Shown piece by piece: positions 18,196-25,874 of a stretch of DNA of 64,000 bases (position 1 is the stretch's first letter; each line of letters opens with the position of its first letter). The notes below the pieces were generated by a model. That model was not told the DNA's origin and did not search any database. It saw only the letters and a program-made list of their open reading frames with translations. Position numbers and translations under genes: made by a program. Source of the DNA: an uncultured Flavihumibacter sp. (GTDB lineage: Bacteria > Bacteroidota > Bacteroidia > Chitinophagales > Chitinophagaceae); assembly GCA_946482545.1 (NCBI GenBank), contig CAMLRX010000002.1, positions 1 to 64,000 on the forward strand, in the 5' to 3' direction.

Positions 18196-18663
18196 TTGAA
18201 ACGTTTCTTCCCCATAACCTTCCTGTTGGCGGTCATTTTTTCCGCCTGTACCACCATCGGCGCCTACGAGAACAATGTGGCCATACCCGAACACCAATGG
18301 AGCAGTTCGTTCAAACCAGAACTGAACTTCGACATTACGGATACGGCCGCGTTCTACAATGTATTCATCGTGGTAAGGCACATGAACGCCTACGAGTTCA
18401 ACAACCTCTGGATTGAACTGCAACGGAACAATGGTGCCGATAGTCTGCCCCCGCAACGCCTTAACCTTACCCTCGCCGATAACGAAGGGTGGAACGGCTC
18501 CGGTATGGACGATATCTTCGAACACCGTCTGCCCATTACGCCCGAAGGCGGTATTAAACTGAAAGCCGGGAACCACAGCTTCAGGATCGGACATATTATG
18601 CGGAAAGATCCACTGCCTTACATCATGAACATAGGCGTACGCATTGAAAAAGTAACGCCATAA
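18196..18663 (+). CDS. gldH: Gliding motility lipoprotein GldH
   Basis: A 155-residue outer-envelope lipoprotein needed for gliding in Flavobacterium johnsoniae. The start codon is TTG at 18196: it gives a complete lipoprotein signal peptide MKRFFPITFLLAVIFSAC with Cys18 as lipidated residue, and no ATG is suitably placed. GldH features include FYNVFIVVRHMNAYEFNNLWIEL and the C-terminal RKDPLPYIMNIGVRIEK. Upstream TATAATACCTTTA resembles a -7 box but lacks its final G. It sits between yicC and a histidine kinase (9-nt gap). Presence suits gldD and gldE at 55-57 kb. Confidence 0.88.
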   Translation: MKRFFPITFLLAVIFSACTTIGAYENNVAIPEHQWSSSFKPELNFDITDTAAFYNVFIVVRHMNAYEFNNLWIELQRNNGADSLPPQRLNLTLADNEGWNGSGMDDIFEHRLPITPEGGIKLKAGNHSFRIGHIMRKDPLPYIMNIGVRIEKVTP

Positions 18664-18672
18664 GCCAACAAT

Positions 18673-19668
18673 ATGCTTACCGATCACAACAGGAAAAAAT
18701 TGCGCACCATAACAAGGGTGTACTGGTTCCTGCTGATCTATATCATTACAGCGCTGGTGTGGTGGTTCATTTCCCTGATGCTGCAAACCGCTGAAATGCG
18801 CCGCTTCCAGGTCACCCAACTGAACGCGACCATCGACAGTACGGCCGTTCCCGAAATATACCGGCGCGAACTGGCGCAGATTCATTCACTCGAACGGCGC
18901 AGCCGGGCCAAATACATCGGCGAAGGGGTTACGTTTCTGGGCATCATCATCCTCGGCTCCGGGTTCGTGTACAGGGCCATGCGGCGCCAGATCAGGTTCC
19001 AGCAGCAGCAGCAACATTTTATGATGGCCGTTACGCATGAGTTGAAAACGCCGATCGCAATTACCAGGCTGAACCTGGAAACGATGATCAAGCACCGGCT
19101 GGATGAACAGAAACAACAGAAGCTGCTCCAGAACACGCTTCAGGAAAACGAAAGGCTGAACACTTTGACCAATAACATTCTTATATCGTCTCAGTTGGAG
19201 GGAGGCGGCTATCGCTTCAGCAGGGAACAGGTGCCTTTCTCCGAACTGCTCGCGCATACCATGAAAGAATTTGCGAACAGGTTCCAGGGGCGGCAATTCA
19301 GTTCCGATATCGCCCCGGATTGTATCCTTCATGGCGATTCCATGCTGTTGCAGTTGCTGATCTCCAATCTCGTGGAGAACGCGGTGAAATACTCCCCCAA
19401 AACATCGGTGGTTCAGGTACAACTGGAACGCGCAAAAAACGGGTGGAACTTCTCCGTGAAAGATGAAGGTGTGGGCATAGCCGAAGAAGAGAAGGATAAG
19501 GTATTTGAGAAATTCTACCGGGTGGGCAACGAGAATACGCGCACCACGAAAGGCACTGGCCTCGGGCTTTTCCTGTGCAGAAAGATCGCGGCTGACCACA
19601 GGGCCACCATTTCCATTACCGCCAATCAACCGGCAGGCAGTATATTTACGGTGAACTTTCAAGTGTAA
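18673..19668 (+). CDS. Membrane sensor histidine kinase
   Basis: A 331-residue inner-membrane sensor. Transmembrane segments lie at about 17-37 and 83-101, enclosing a short periplasmic sensor of about 45 residues. The H-box is AVTHELKTPIAITRLN with phospho-acceptor H122. The ATPase domain has the N-box (NLVENAVKY), G1 (DEGVGI), F-box (FEKFYRV) and G2 (GTGLGLFL). Its partner is the response regulator 4 nt downstream. The pair resembles RprX/RprY of Bacteroides. The signal is unknown. It lies in a run with gldH, which makes an envelope-related role possible but not shown. Confidence 0.93.
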   Translation: MLTDHNRKKLRTITRVYWFLLIYIITALVWWFISLMLQTAEMRRFQVTQLNATIDSTAVPEIYRRELAQIHSLERRSRAKYIGEGVTFLGIIILGSGFVYRAMRRQIRFQQQQQHFMMAVTHELKTPIAITRLNLETMIKHRLDEQKQQKLLQNTLQENERLNTLTNNILISSQLEGGGYRFSREQVPFSELLAHTMKEFANRFQGRQFSSDIAPDCILHGDSMLLQLLISNLVENAVKYSPKTSVVQVQLERAKNGWNFSVKDEGVGIAEEEKDKVFEKFYRVGNENTRTTKGTGLGLFLCRKIAADHRATISITANQPAGSIFTVNFQV

Positions 19669-19672
19669 AAAC

Positions 19673-20383
19673 ATGGCACGTCCCAATTATAAAGCATCGG
19701 TATTGTTGGTGGAAGATGAAGAACACCTGCACGAAACACTCCGCCTTAACCTTGAGCTGGAAGGGTATGAAGTCACTTCTGCCTACGATGGGTCGCAGGC
19801 CATGAAGTCGATCCAGCAGGAATACTTCGATGTGATCGTGCTCGATATTATGCTGCCCGAAATGGATGGGATCAGCGTTACGGAAAGTGTGCGCCTCCAG
19901 AACAACGATGTACCCATCCTCATCCTCAGCGCGAAAAATACGCCCGCCGATAAAATCACCGGCCTGAAAAAAGGCGCCGACGATTACCTCACCAAGCCCT
20001 TCAACCTGGAAGAACTGCTCCTCCGCGTAGACAAACTCATCAGCAAAAACAAGCGTATCCAGGACCGCGAAACAGTAGGGGATATCTATACTTTCGGTTC
20101 CAACAAAGTAGACTTCAAAGCCCAGGAAGCTACCATCAAAGATGGTTCCGTGATCTCGCTCAGCAAGAAAGAAGCCATGCTCCTCAAACTGCTTGTGGAA
20201 AACAAAAACGAAGTGGTGACCCGCGAAAAAATCCTGCAAACGGTATGGGGTTATAACGTGTACCCCACCACCCGCACCATCGATAATTTCATTCTTAACT
20301 TCAGGAAGTATTTCGAAGAAGATACCCGCAATCCCCGCTATTTCCACTCCGTAAGAGGTGTGGGGTATAAGTACACCGAATAG
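19673..20383 (+). CDS. OmpR-family response regulator
   Basis: A 236-residue transcription factor. The receiver domain (9-122) has acidic residues ED at 14-15, phospho-acceptor D58 in VLDIMLPEMDG, and the KPF motif with Lys of YLTKPFNLEEL. The C-terminal winged helix (about 135-236) contains LSKKEAMLLKLLVENKNEVVTREKILQTVWG and the wing RGVGYKYTE. It is phosphorylated by the kinase encoded directly upstream. RprY-like. It ends the plus-strand run; the next gene converges on it. Confidence 0.94.
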   Translation: MARPNYKASVLLVEDEEHLHETLRLNLELEGYEVTSAYDGSQAMKSIQQEYFDVIVLDIMLPEMDGISVTESVRLQNNDVPILILSAKNTPADKITGLKKGADDYLTKPFNLEELLLRVDKLISKNKRIQDRETVGDIYTFGSNKVDFKAQEATIKDGSVISLSKKEAMLLKLLVENKNEVVTREKILQTVWGYNVYPTTRTIDNFILNFRKYFEEDTRNPRYFHSVRGVGYKYTE

Positions 20384-20434
20384 CAAAAAATCAGGGTCTA
20401 CAACAACACAAACAGGCCTCAAAGTACAGCGTCT

Positions 20435-20470
20435 CTTTGCGTCCCTAAATCCTTGCGTCCTTGCGTGAAA
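20435..20470 (+). repeat. Dispersed repeat with CCTTGCGTCCTTGCGTGAAA
   Basis: CTTTGCGTCCCTAAAT (20435-20450) followed by CCTTGCGTCCTTGCGTGAAA (20451-20470). The same 20-mer is exact at 34985-35004, again with a CTTTGCGTTCCTAAAA unit upstream. Confidence 0.7.
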
Positions 20471-20518
20471 AGCAATAACAAAACAAAACAGCCCCAGAAA
20501 CACCTCATCACTTAGCGC

Positions 20519-20535
20519 CTGCGAGGTATGAAGCA
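20519..20535 (+). repeat. REP-like element, CTGCGAGGTATGAAGCA
   Basis: Two mismatches to CTGCGAGGAACGAAGCA found twice at 27007-27061. Lies in the same 186-nt convergent gap as the CTTTGCGTCC repeat. Confidence 0.5.
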
Positions 20536-20569
20536 GCTCGCCTTTGCGAGATACAATCAATGCGAGCAA

Positions 20570-22489
20570 CTACAACTTCTCCGACAACACCCTTATCAAC
20601 TCCTTTGAATTCGCCAGCATCAACCGCATATCAGATGCGGAATGCACAGGTGCATACAGCGCCATCTCGCAATCACTCAGAATGCCCGTGGCGGTAGCGG
20701 TTTCTTCCGCACCCACACCTGCAGCCGTAAGCTTTTGCACCAGTGTCCTTTTGTTGCGTTCACTGCCTGTAAGCGATAATTTTTGAGAGAAGAACTGCCA
20801 TACCTGGTTGCCCATGGCCTGGTAAAAACCCTTGCTATCGCCAGCGAGAATCATTTCTTCCAATGGTGTCCAGTTTACGGGAACATCTTCTTTCACCGGA
20901 ATTGGCGCAACAGGCTCCTGAACCATTACCGGCGCGGGTTCTGTAACAACGGGAGCAACGGTTGGTTTTTTAACCTGTACGACCTTTGTGGCTTTTCTTT
21001 TATTGTTCCAGGCAAAATAACCCAGCACCAGCACAAGCAGGAGTGCGGCACCCATCAGCAGTTTGATGATGGTGCTGCTGTCTATAGTGCTTTCTGTTGG
21101 GGCATTGCTGACCGCTTTTTTTCCGTAATTCGCGCCCATCGCCACATCCAGACTTAGCGCAGCGGTTTCTGCCGTTACATACTTTTTGCTCTTAGGGTCG
21201 AAGTACGCGAACTGAACCGGCGGTATGGTAAAGTGCCCGGTATCGGAAGGCGTGAAAACATATCTGAACTGCTTGGTCCCTGCAATCGGCGCTTCCTGCT
21301 TGTTGATGTTTTCTTCGGCGGAGGGATCGAATGCGTCGAAAGAAGCGGGCCAGTTCACGACCGGCGCGGTGATCATGGGAAAATTGCCGGCGCCTTCCAG
21401 GGTGAGCACCAGTGTACCCGATTTCCCGGTGGCGATGCCATCCGCTTCCAGTGCCGCTTTCAACGTAAACTGCCCTACGGCTCCGGTAAAAGCAGCGGGC
21501 TTGTTTTCTTCGGGCAGCGGCAATACATTTACTTCCATGGGCTTGCTGCTGAGCGTGAGCGTATGTTCTTCCGCCTCGCCCATTGGCACATCGTTAAAGA
21601 ACTCGCGTACCAGGTCGTCCATGGTTCTTCCCGGCCTTTGCTGTTCAATATTCTGATAAAACAATACTTTGTTCTCTACCTCAACGGGTTCCAGCGTTAC
21701 CTTCCCCGCTTGTAACGGGTAAAGCTGTGTTTTACGGATGTAATAAACGTTGTAGTCTTTTCCGTTCAGCGTTTCTGTTCTGGCGTGGGACGATTCCGGG
21801 TCCACCATATCGTACACGCTGAAGCCATTCAACGATGGGCGTTTGGTCACTTTCGATTCAGATTGAAGTCTTGTATACAGTTTGTACGTGGCAACAACGG
21901 GTTCACCCACATAACACTGGCTCCGGTCGATATCCGCTTTAACGAAAAGGTTTCCGCGGATTTTATCAATGGCGTTCTCTCCGGGTTTAAGATAGAGTTC
22001 TTTGCTGCTGGGCCTTACATCATCCCAGGAGGGGCGTGGGGTAGGCACAACAGCAGTAACGGGCGGCCTTCCGGTACTGCCCGCAAACACTTCGACCTGG
22101 ATGTTCTGTGACCTTATTTTTTTTCCGCCTATCACCGCGGAAGCGCCTGGAATGGTGAATTTGCCCGTCTTTTTTGCCTGAAGAATATAGGCCACAAAAA
22201 CATATTGAGACACCTTCCCATTCATGATGCTGGTGGATTCTCCCTGCGAGGGGCCCTGCAATACGGTAAAGCCGTTGAATTCGGGCTCCTGGAAGCTGCT
22301 GATGGATTCAGCATTCTCAATAATGTATTCTACCCGGAAAGGGTCTTCCCTGCCAATTTTCTTGCTCTGAATCCTTGTTTCAAACTTCACCTGGGCCGTG
22401 GTTGCGAACGAACACAGCAAGGTGCACAGGACCAGTAAAGAACGGTAGTGTAATATTGCTCCGATAATGATAGGTTTTACAGTCTTCAT
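20570..22489 (-). CDS. batD: BatD family protein
   Basis: A 639-residue protein of the Bacteroides aerotolerance (Bat) family, which in other species sits with BatA/B/C/E and MoxR. A signal peptide (1-32, cut before QVKFETRIQ), then extracellular beta domains including REDPFRVEYIIENA, FTVLQGPSQGESTSIMNG and KTGKFTIPGASAVIGGKKIRS, all typical of BatD. A transmembrane helix (LLMGAALLLVLVLGYFAW) precedes a cytoplasmic tail with a Pro/Val-rich linker and a helical domain. ATG 22489 was selected because it gives the signal peptide. It stands alone here, without other bat genes. Exact function unknown. Confidence 0.88.
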   Translation of the reverse strand: MKTVKPIIIGAILHYRSLLVLCTLLCSFATTAQVKFETRIQSKKIGREDPFRVEYIIENAESISSFQEPEFNGFTVLQGPSQGESTSIMNGKVSQYVFVAYILQAKKTGKFTIPGASAVIGGKKIRSQNIQVEVFAGSTGRPPVTAVVPTPRPSWDDVRPSSKELYLKPGENAIDKIRGNLFVKADIDRSQCYVGEPVVATYKLYTRLQSESKVTKRPSLNGFSVYDMVDPESSHARTETLNGKDYNVYYIRKTQLYPLQAGKVTLEPVEVENKVLFYQNIEQQRPGRTMDDLVREFFNDVPMGEAEEHTLTLSSKPMEVNVLPLPEENKPAAFTGAVGQFTLKAALEADGIATGKSGTLVLTLEGAGNFPMITAPVVNWPASFDAFDPSAEENINKQEAPIAGTKQFRYVFTPSDTGHFTIPPVQFAYFDPKSKKYVTAETAALSLDVAMGANYGKKAVSNAPTESTIDSSTIIKLLMGAALLLVLVLGYFAWNNKRKATKVVQVKKPTVAPVVTEPAPVMVQEPVAPIPVKEDVPVNWTPLEEMILAGDSKGFYQAMGNQVWQFFSQKLSLTGSERNKRTLVQKLTAAGVGAEETATATGILSDCEMALYAPVHSASDMRLMLANSKELIRVLSEKL

Positions 22490-22517
22490 TGCACACGGTA
22501 TCAGCATACGCCGCTTA

Positions 22518-22525
22518 CAAAGATA
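22518..22525 (-). promoter_or_regulatory. -7 box of batD
   Basis: Minus strand TATCTTTG, 28 nt before the ATG. No convincing TTG at -33. Confidence 0.5.
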
Positions 22526-22573
22526 AATTTCGCGCATGGGCAGCATCGGTTAAAAATGCGTTAAAAACCTGGC

Positions 22574-23287
22574 TCAGAGATCACCGAGTTGTGGCCTTAG
22601 TACAATTTCTTCCACACAAGCCTGGGGGGAGAGGGCTGCTGCGGCTACCATCATCTTCGCGATGTCGGCTGCTTCCATGATGCGTTCGGGGTCAACACCC
22701 GATCCTTCCCAGGAAGCCGTGAAGGCCGCGCCGGGGATCACATGGGTTACCTTAATGCCGTGTGGCTTCATCTCTTCCCGGAGGTTTTTGGAGAAGCCGA
22801 GCAATGCGAACTTGGAGATGCTATAGGCGCCGCCGTTACTGTACGCGTGGAGGGAAGCGATAGAACAGATGTTGAAAATGTGTCCGCTGCCCCTTTGCAT
22901 CAGCTCACCAATCAGGGCACGGGTTAAATGATAGGCGCTGAAGAGGTTTACGTTCAGCATGGTTTCAAGTGTATTTTCCGGTTCATCGTGCACGCTTCCC
23001 GGCAGAAAAACACCGGCGTTGTTGACGAGAATATCCGGTACAATGCCTGTTTCTTTCACCCATTCCGACAGTCCATCCACACCTGCTTTTGAGCCGAGGT
23101 CAAAATGTTTGCCCCTGATCTCGTTGTTGGGAAACTTTGTGATGAGCGTTTCCATGGCTTTGTACAGCGCCATGTCTGACCGGGAACTAAGGAGCAGGTT
23201 ATAGCCTTGTTTTGCGAATGCTTCAGCAATGGCGTAACCGAATCCTTTGGATGCGCCTGTGATGAGTATGGTGGGTGTTTGGGACAT
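22574..23287 (-). CDS. Short-chain dehydrogenase/reductase (classical SDR)
   Basis: A 237-residue cytoplasmic NAD(P)H-dependent oxidoreductase. Cofactor loop TGASKGFGYAIAEAF (10-24), NNAGVF, catalytic Ser in ICSIAS, and Tyr-x-x-x-Lys in YSISKFALLGFSKNL are all in place, followed by PG-A in HVIPGAAFT. Most similar in layout to 3-oxoacyl-ACP reductase-like proteins, but the substrate is not deducible. It lies 18 nt downstream of the AbiEii-like toxin gene on the same strand and may be read through from that operon. Confidence 0.88.
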   Translation of the reverse strand: MSQTPTILITGASKGFGYAIAEAFAKQGYNLLLSSRSDMALYKAMETLITKFPNNEIRGKHFDLGSKAGVDGLSEWVKETGIVPDILVNNAGVFLPGSVHDEPENTLETMLNVNLFSAYHLTRALIGELMQRGSGHIFNICSIASLHAYSNGGAYSISKFALLGFSKNLREEMKPHGIKVTHVIPGAAFTASWEGSGVDPERIMEAADIAKMMVAAAALSPQACVEEIVLRPQLGDL

Positions 23288-23305
23288 AGTTGTGATTGAG
23301 GGGTT

Positions 23306-24295
23306 TTAAAATTGTGTCGTTATAGCATCCCAACGAACAGTCGAGAGTCTTTGTTTGATTTTTTGTAGTGTTTGTAATATGTCGTTAGCTGCAGGAAAAT
23401 CATTTCCAAACACCATTGCCCTGAACTGATGCTCATATACGGGACGCATATATTCCCAGGGAACAGTTGGGTCTTTAAAAATAAGGGACTCATTTGGATG
23501 AAAACGTAGCCATTGATGGTTAGACTTGTAACTCACCATATCATCTTTCCCCACCTTAATCAACATAGCGTTGAAGTCTTCAGAATTAAAATAGTTTAAA
23601 AACTTGGTCACCTTCAATAATTGATGAAGGTCGTAAGCATGTCTTACTTTAAGCTTTAAATCTTCCAAAGGTTGCGCTCCGTAGGAAAAGCGGACCAAAC
23701 TCATGATTTTCTCGCAGATCGTTCTAACAGGCAGCAGCACCTTTCCTGGAAAAGGCAACAGGTTATATTCCTGTGCCAATTCCTGTTGCCCGTTTCTTAC
23801 CATCATTTCATAAATAAAAGAGGCAATTGGCATTTCGGTATAAGGTTCAAAATAACCGAGCCACGTAGCTTCAATAATAATCTGCTCCCGAACGTGGCCG
23901 TAATCGCCGGAGAATTGCTTTTTATATTCATGAGCGGTTTTTCTATTCATACCCATCTTCACTGTAACAGTGGGAACATTCACTTCCTGCAGGACATTGG
24001 AGACGGCCGCTCCGATCATTTTTATTTTCGCATTCAACCTGTTATTAGATTCTCCTGCTCTCCTCAATACCACCAGGTCAATATCCTCAGAAAATCGGTT
24101 GATGGCGCCAAAGCACTTCAGTAATGAAGTGCCGCCTTTGAAAACAGTGTCCGCACCTATTTCACTTTTGAATATAGAAAACAACGCAAACGTGACCCAA
24201 TAATCTTTCTCAATAAATATTTCGGGGATGCCTATGTCCTGCGCCGTAAACTGTATTGCCTGCCTGAATAATTCTTCATTTTCATGTAGCGTCAT
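23306..24295 (-). CDS. AbiEii/AbiGii-family nucleotidyltransferase toxin
   Basis: A 329-residue protein of the nucleotidyltransferase toxin family of AbiE systems (type IV-like toxin-antitoxin and abortive infection). Family members add nucleotides to RNA such as tRNA acceptor ends and thereby stop growth. The N-terminal half has EKDYWVTFALF, then the catalytic signature VFKGGTSLLKCF (G54-G55-T56-S57) and FSEDIDLVV with D71 and D73 as metal-binding acids. Later helical motifs are less recognisable. The gene overlaps the 3' end of the antitoxin gene by 14 bp, which indicates translational coupling. Both genes look more A/T-rich than the flanking housekeeping genes, which fits acquisition. Key residues are intact, so an active toxin is expected. 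Confidence 0.88.
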   Translation of the reverse strand: MTLHENEELFRQAIQFTAQDIGIPEIFIEKDYWVTFALFSIFKSEIGADTVFKGGTSLLKCFGAINRFSEDIDLVVLRRAGESNNRLNAKIKMIGAAVSNVLQEVNVPTVTVKMGMNRKTAHEYKKQFSGDYGHVREQIIIEATWLGYFEPYTEMPIASFIYEMMVRNGQQELAQEYNLLPFPGKVLLPVRTICEKIMSLVRFSYGAQPLEDLKLKVRHAYDLHQLLKVTKFLNYFNSEDFNAMLIKVGKDDMVSYKSNHQWLRFHPNESLIFKDPTVPWEYMRPVYEHQFRAMVFGNDFPAANDILQTLQKIKQRLSTVRWDAITTQF

Positions 24296-25016
24296 TGAAA
24301 TACCAGTTTTCAGCGTTTGGAATAATCATGGAAATGCCAGCCATTTTATACCTCGTTACAGGGTTTAAGGTTTGATGCAGCTTCTTCGCCAAAAGGTCTT
24401 TTCCTGTCTGTTCAAGGATGGCGCCAGCTAATGCGCGTGCAGAGGCGGGATATTTGAGCAGGAGTTCCACCATTATTTTTTGATCGGTGGCTGACAAACC
24501 TTTTATAAGCGTGAGGAGCCGGGCAACAGAAGAAAGCACTGGAACATCTGGTATTTGCCTTATATACCTGATGGAGTCCAGTATTTGGAGTAATGGAATA
24601 TTCTCTTTGGTAATTTCATTCTTCTGCCGCACAAATGAGATCGTATAACGGTCCCGTTTTAATATTGAGCGAACATCATTTTTGCCGATTTGAATGGTAT
24701 TACTGACCTGAGTTGTTAATCCTAACTTATTATAAACTGAATATCCTGTAAGATAGCCCGTTACCTTTTCTCCGTCTTCCAGCAAATCTTTTACAACCTG
24801 ATACAAATCAGGCTCCAGCTTCCCAAATACCGTCTGTTCCGCTTTGTAATACCTGCCCTTCGCAAGCTTAGACAACTTACCAGCTTCCACCATCCTGTTG
24901 AGCGCTTTTATGGTGGCCTCGCGCTGTTCAGGGCTTTTTAAAAAACTGGTATAAGAAAATACCTCACCGGGGGGGAGTTTCTCTATTTGCTTTGATATAA
25001 ATGCTGTCGTATTCAT
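24282..25016 (-). CDS. AbiEi-like antitoxin with winged-helix domain (DUF6088 type)
   Basis: A 244-residue protein encoded directly before the AbiEii-like toxin and overlapping it by 14 bp. The N-terminal about 60 residues (LPPGEVFSYTSFLKSPEQREATIKALNRMVEAGKLSKLAKGRYY) form a winged helix-turn-helix ending in the GRYY wing, typical of AbiEi antitoxins, which bind their own promoter. The remaining part has the sequence GYLTGYSVYNKLGLTTQVSNTIQI common in DUF6088 proteins. The ATG at 25016 was taken since the longer frame would run through the operator palindrome. Expected role: neutralise the toxin and repress the operon. Confidence 0.85.
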   Translation of the reverse strand: MNTTAFISKQIEKLPPGEVFSYTSFLKSPEQREATIKALNRMVEAGKLSKLAKGRYYKAEQTVFGKLEPDLYQVVKDLLEDGEKVTGYLTGYSVYNKLGLTTQVSNTIQIGKNDVRSILKRDRYTISFVRQKNEITKENIPLLQILDSIRYIRQIPDVPVLSSVARLLTLIKGLSATDQKIMVELLLKYPASARALAGAILEQTGKDLLAKKLHQTLNPVTRYKMAGISMIIPNAENWYFNDAT

Positions 25017-25027
25017 TTTTCTGCATG

Positions 25028-25062
25028 CAAATATAAACAGAATGTCCAGTTTTTTATACAAA
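25028..25062 (-). promoter_or_regulatory. Promoter of the AbiE-like operon
   Basis: Minus strand: TTTG (25059-25062), 23-nt spacer, TATATTTG (25028-25035). The antitoxin ATG begins 11 nt after the -7 box. Confidence 0.7.
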
Positions 25063-25073
25063 AAACTGGACAT
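25042..25073. promoter_or_regulatory. Perfect 14-bp inverted repeat, likely operator of the AbiE-like operon
   Basis: ATGTCCAGTTTTTT (25042-25055) and AAAAAACTGGACAT (25060-25073) are perfect inverted arms around the 4-nt spacer ATAC. The palindrome covers the -33 box of the operon promoter. AbiEi antitoxins are known to bind inverted repeats in their own promoter, so autorepression is the natural reading. Confidence 0.75.
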
Positions 25074-25110
25074 GTGAGCATGCTTCCAGTTGTATTCTCA
25101 CCGTCCTCCT

Positions 25111-25118
25111 TATCTTTG
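25111..25118 (+). promoter_or_regulatory. -7 box of the HAD gene, apparently leaderless
   Basis: TATCTTTG, only 3 nt before the ATG at 25122; TTG at 25090-25092 is 18 nt upstream. Confidence 0.6.
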
Positions 25119-25121
25119 CGC

Positions 25122-25817
25122 ATGAAATACTCCCATCTTTTCTTTGACCTCGACCACACCCTCTGGGACTTCGAAGCCAATTCACGCCTCACGCTGCAGG
25201 AGCTCTTCCTTCAACTCGATCTTCCCGCAAAAGGCATAAAAGATTTTGATTCCTTCCACCAAAAATACCTCTACCACAACGACCGCCTCTGGGAAAGATA
25301 CCGCAAGGGATTTGTTAAGCAGGATGAACTCCGTTGGAAAAGAATGTGGCTCACCCTGCTGGATTTTAAGATCGGAGACGAAAAACTCGCCCGCGAAATG
25401 GCCCGCCTTTTTCTCGCGGGATTACCCACCCGAAACCTGCTTTTCCCCGGAACATTGGAACTGCTCGAGTACCTGCGTTCCAAAAACTACCAACTGCACC
25501 TCATCACCAATGGGTTTGAAGACGTGCAGCACAGCAAACTAAAGTATTCCGGGTTATCCCCTTATTTCGGGGAAGTGATTACTTCTGAAGGTTCCAACAG
25601 CCTCAAGCCCAACAAAGAGATTTTCGATTTCGCTTTCAGGAAAACGGGTGCCGCCCCTGAAAAAAGCATCATGATAGGAGATAGTATAGAAGCGGACATG
25701 GAAGGCGCGAAGAATGCAGGTATCGATCATATATTCGTGAACCACACGGCGGTGAAAACCGATTTCAGGGCCACGCATACGGTGTATTCCCTGCCTGAAC
25801 TGCACACGATTTTTTAA
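25122..25817 (+). CDS. YjjG-family HAD hydrolase (pyrimidine nucleotidase-like)
   Basis: A 231-residue haloacid-dehalogenase-type phosphatase. Motif I is FFDLDHTLWDF with catalytic D9 and D11, motif II is the Thr of LHLITNGF, motif III includes Lys of LKPNKEIFDFAF, and motif IV is MIGDSIEADMEGAKNAG. The TLWDFE variant after motif I is characteristic of the YjjG branch, which dephosphorylates non-canonical pyrimidine nucleotides. The ATG at 25122 follows the promoter box by 3 nt. Divergent from the AbiE-like operon: its promoter lies within 40 nt of the operator. Confidence 0.88.
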   Translation: MKYSHLFFDLDHTLWDFEANSRLTLQELFLQLDLPAKGIKDFDSFHQKYLYHNDRLWERYRKGFVKQDELRWKRMWLTLLDFKIGDEKLAREMARLFLAGLPTRNLLFPGTLELLEYLRSKNYQLHLITNGFEDVQHSKLKYSGLSPYFGEVITSEGSNSLKPNKEIFDFAFRKTGAAPEKSIMIGDSIEADMEGAKNAGIDHIFVNHTAVKTDFRATHTVYSLPELHTIF

Positions 25818-25841
25818 CCGGCTCATCCCCCCGAAAAAGAC

Positions 25842-25849
25842 TAATTTTG
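25842..25849 (+). promoter_or_regulatory. -7 box of the deoxyhypusine-synthase-like gene
   Basis: TAATTTTG matches TAnnTTTG, 25 nt before the ATG at 25875; -33 box not clear. Confidence 0.5.
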
Positions 25850-25874
25850 CCCGGTTCAAAAAACGATAAAGACA

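Noticed and set aside
18673..20383. Two-component pair as a dedicated gliding regulator
   Set aside because: Adjacent to gldH, but the pair resembles general envelope-type systems and adjacency alone does not support a gliding-specific role.
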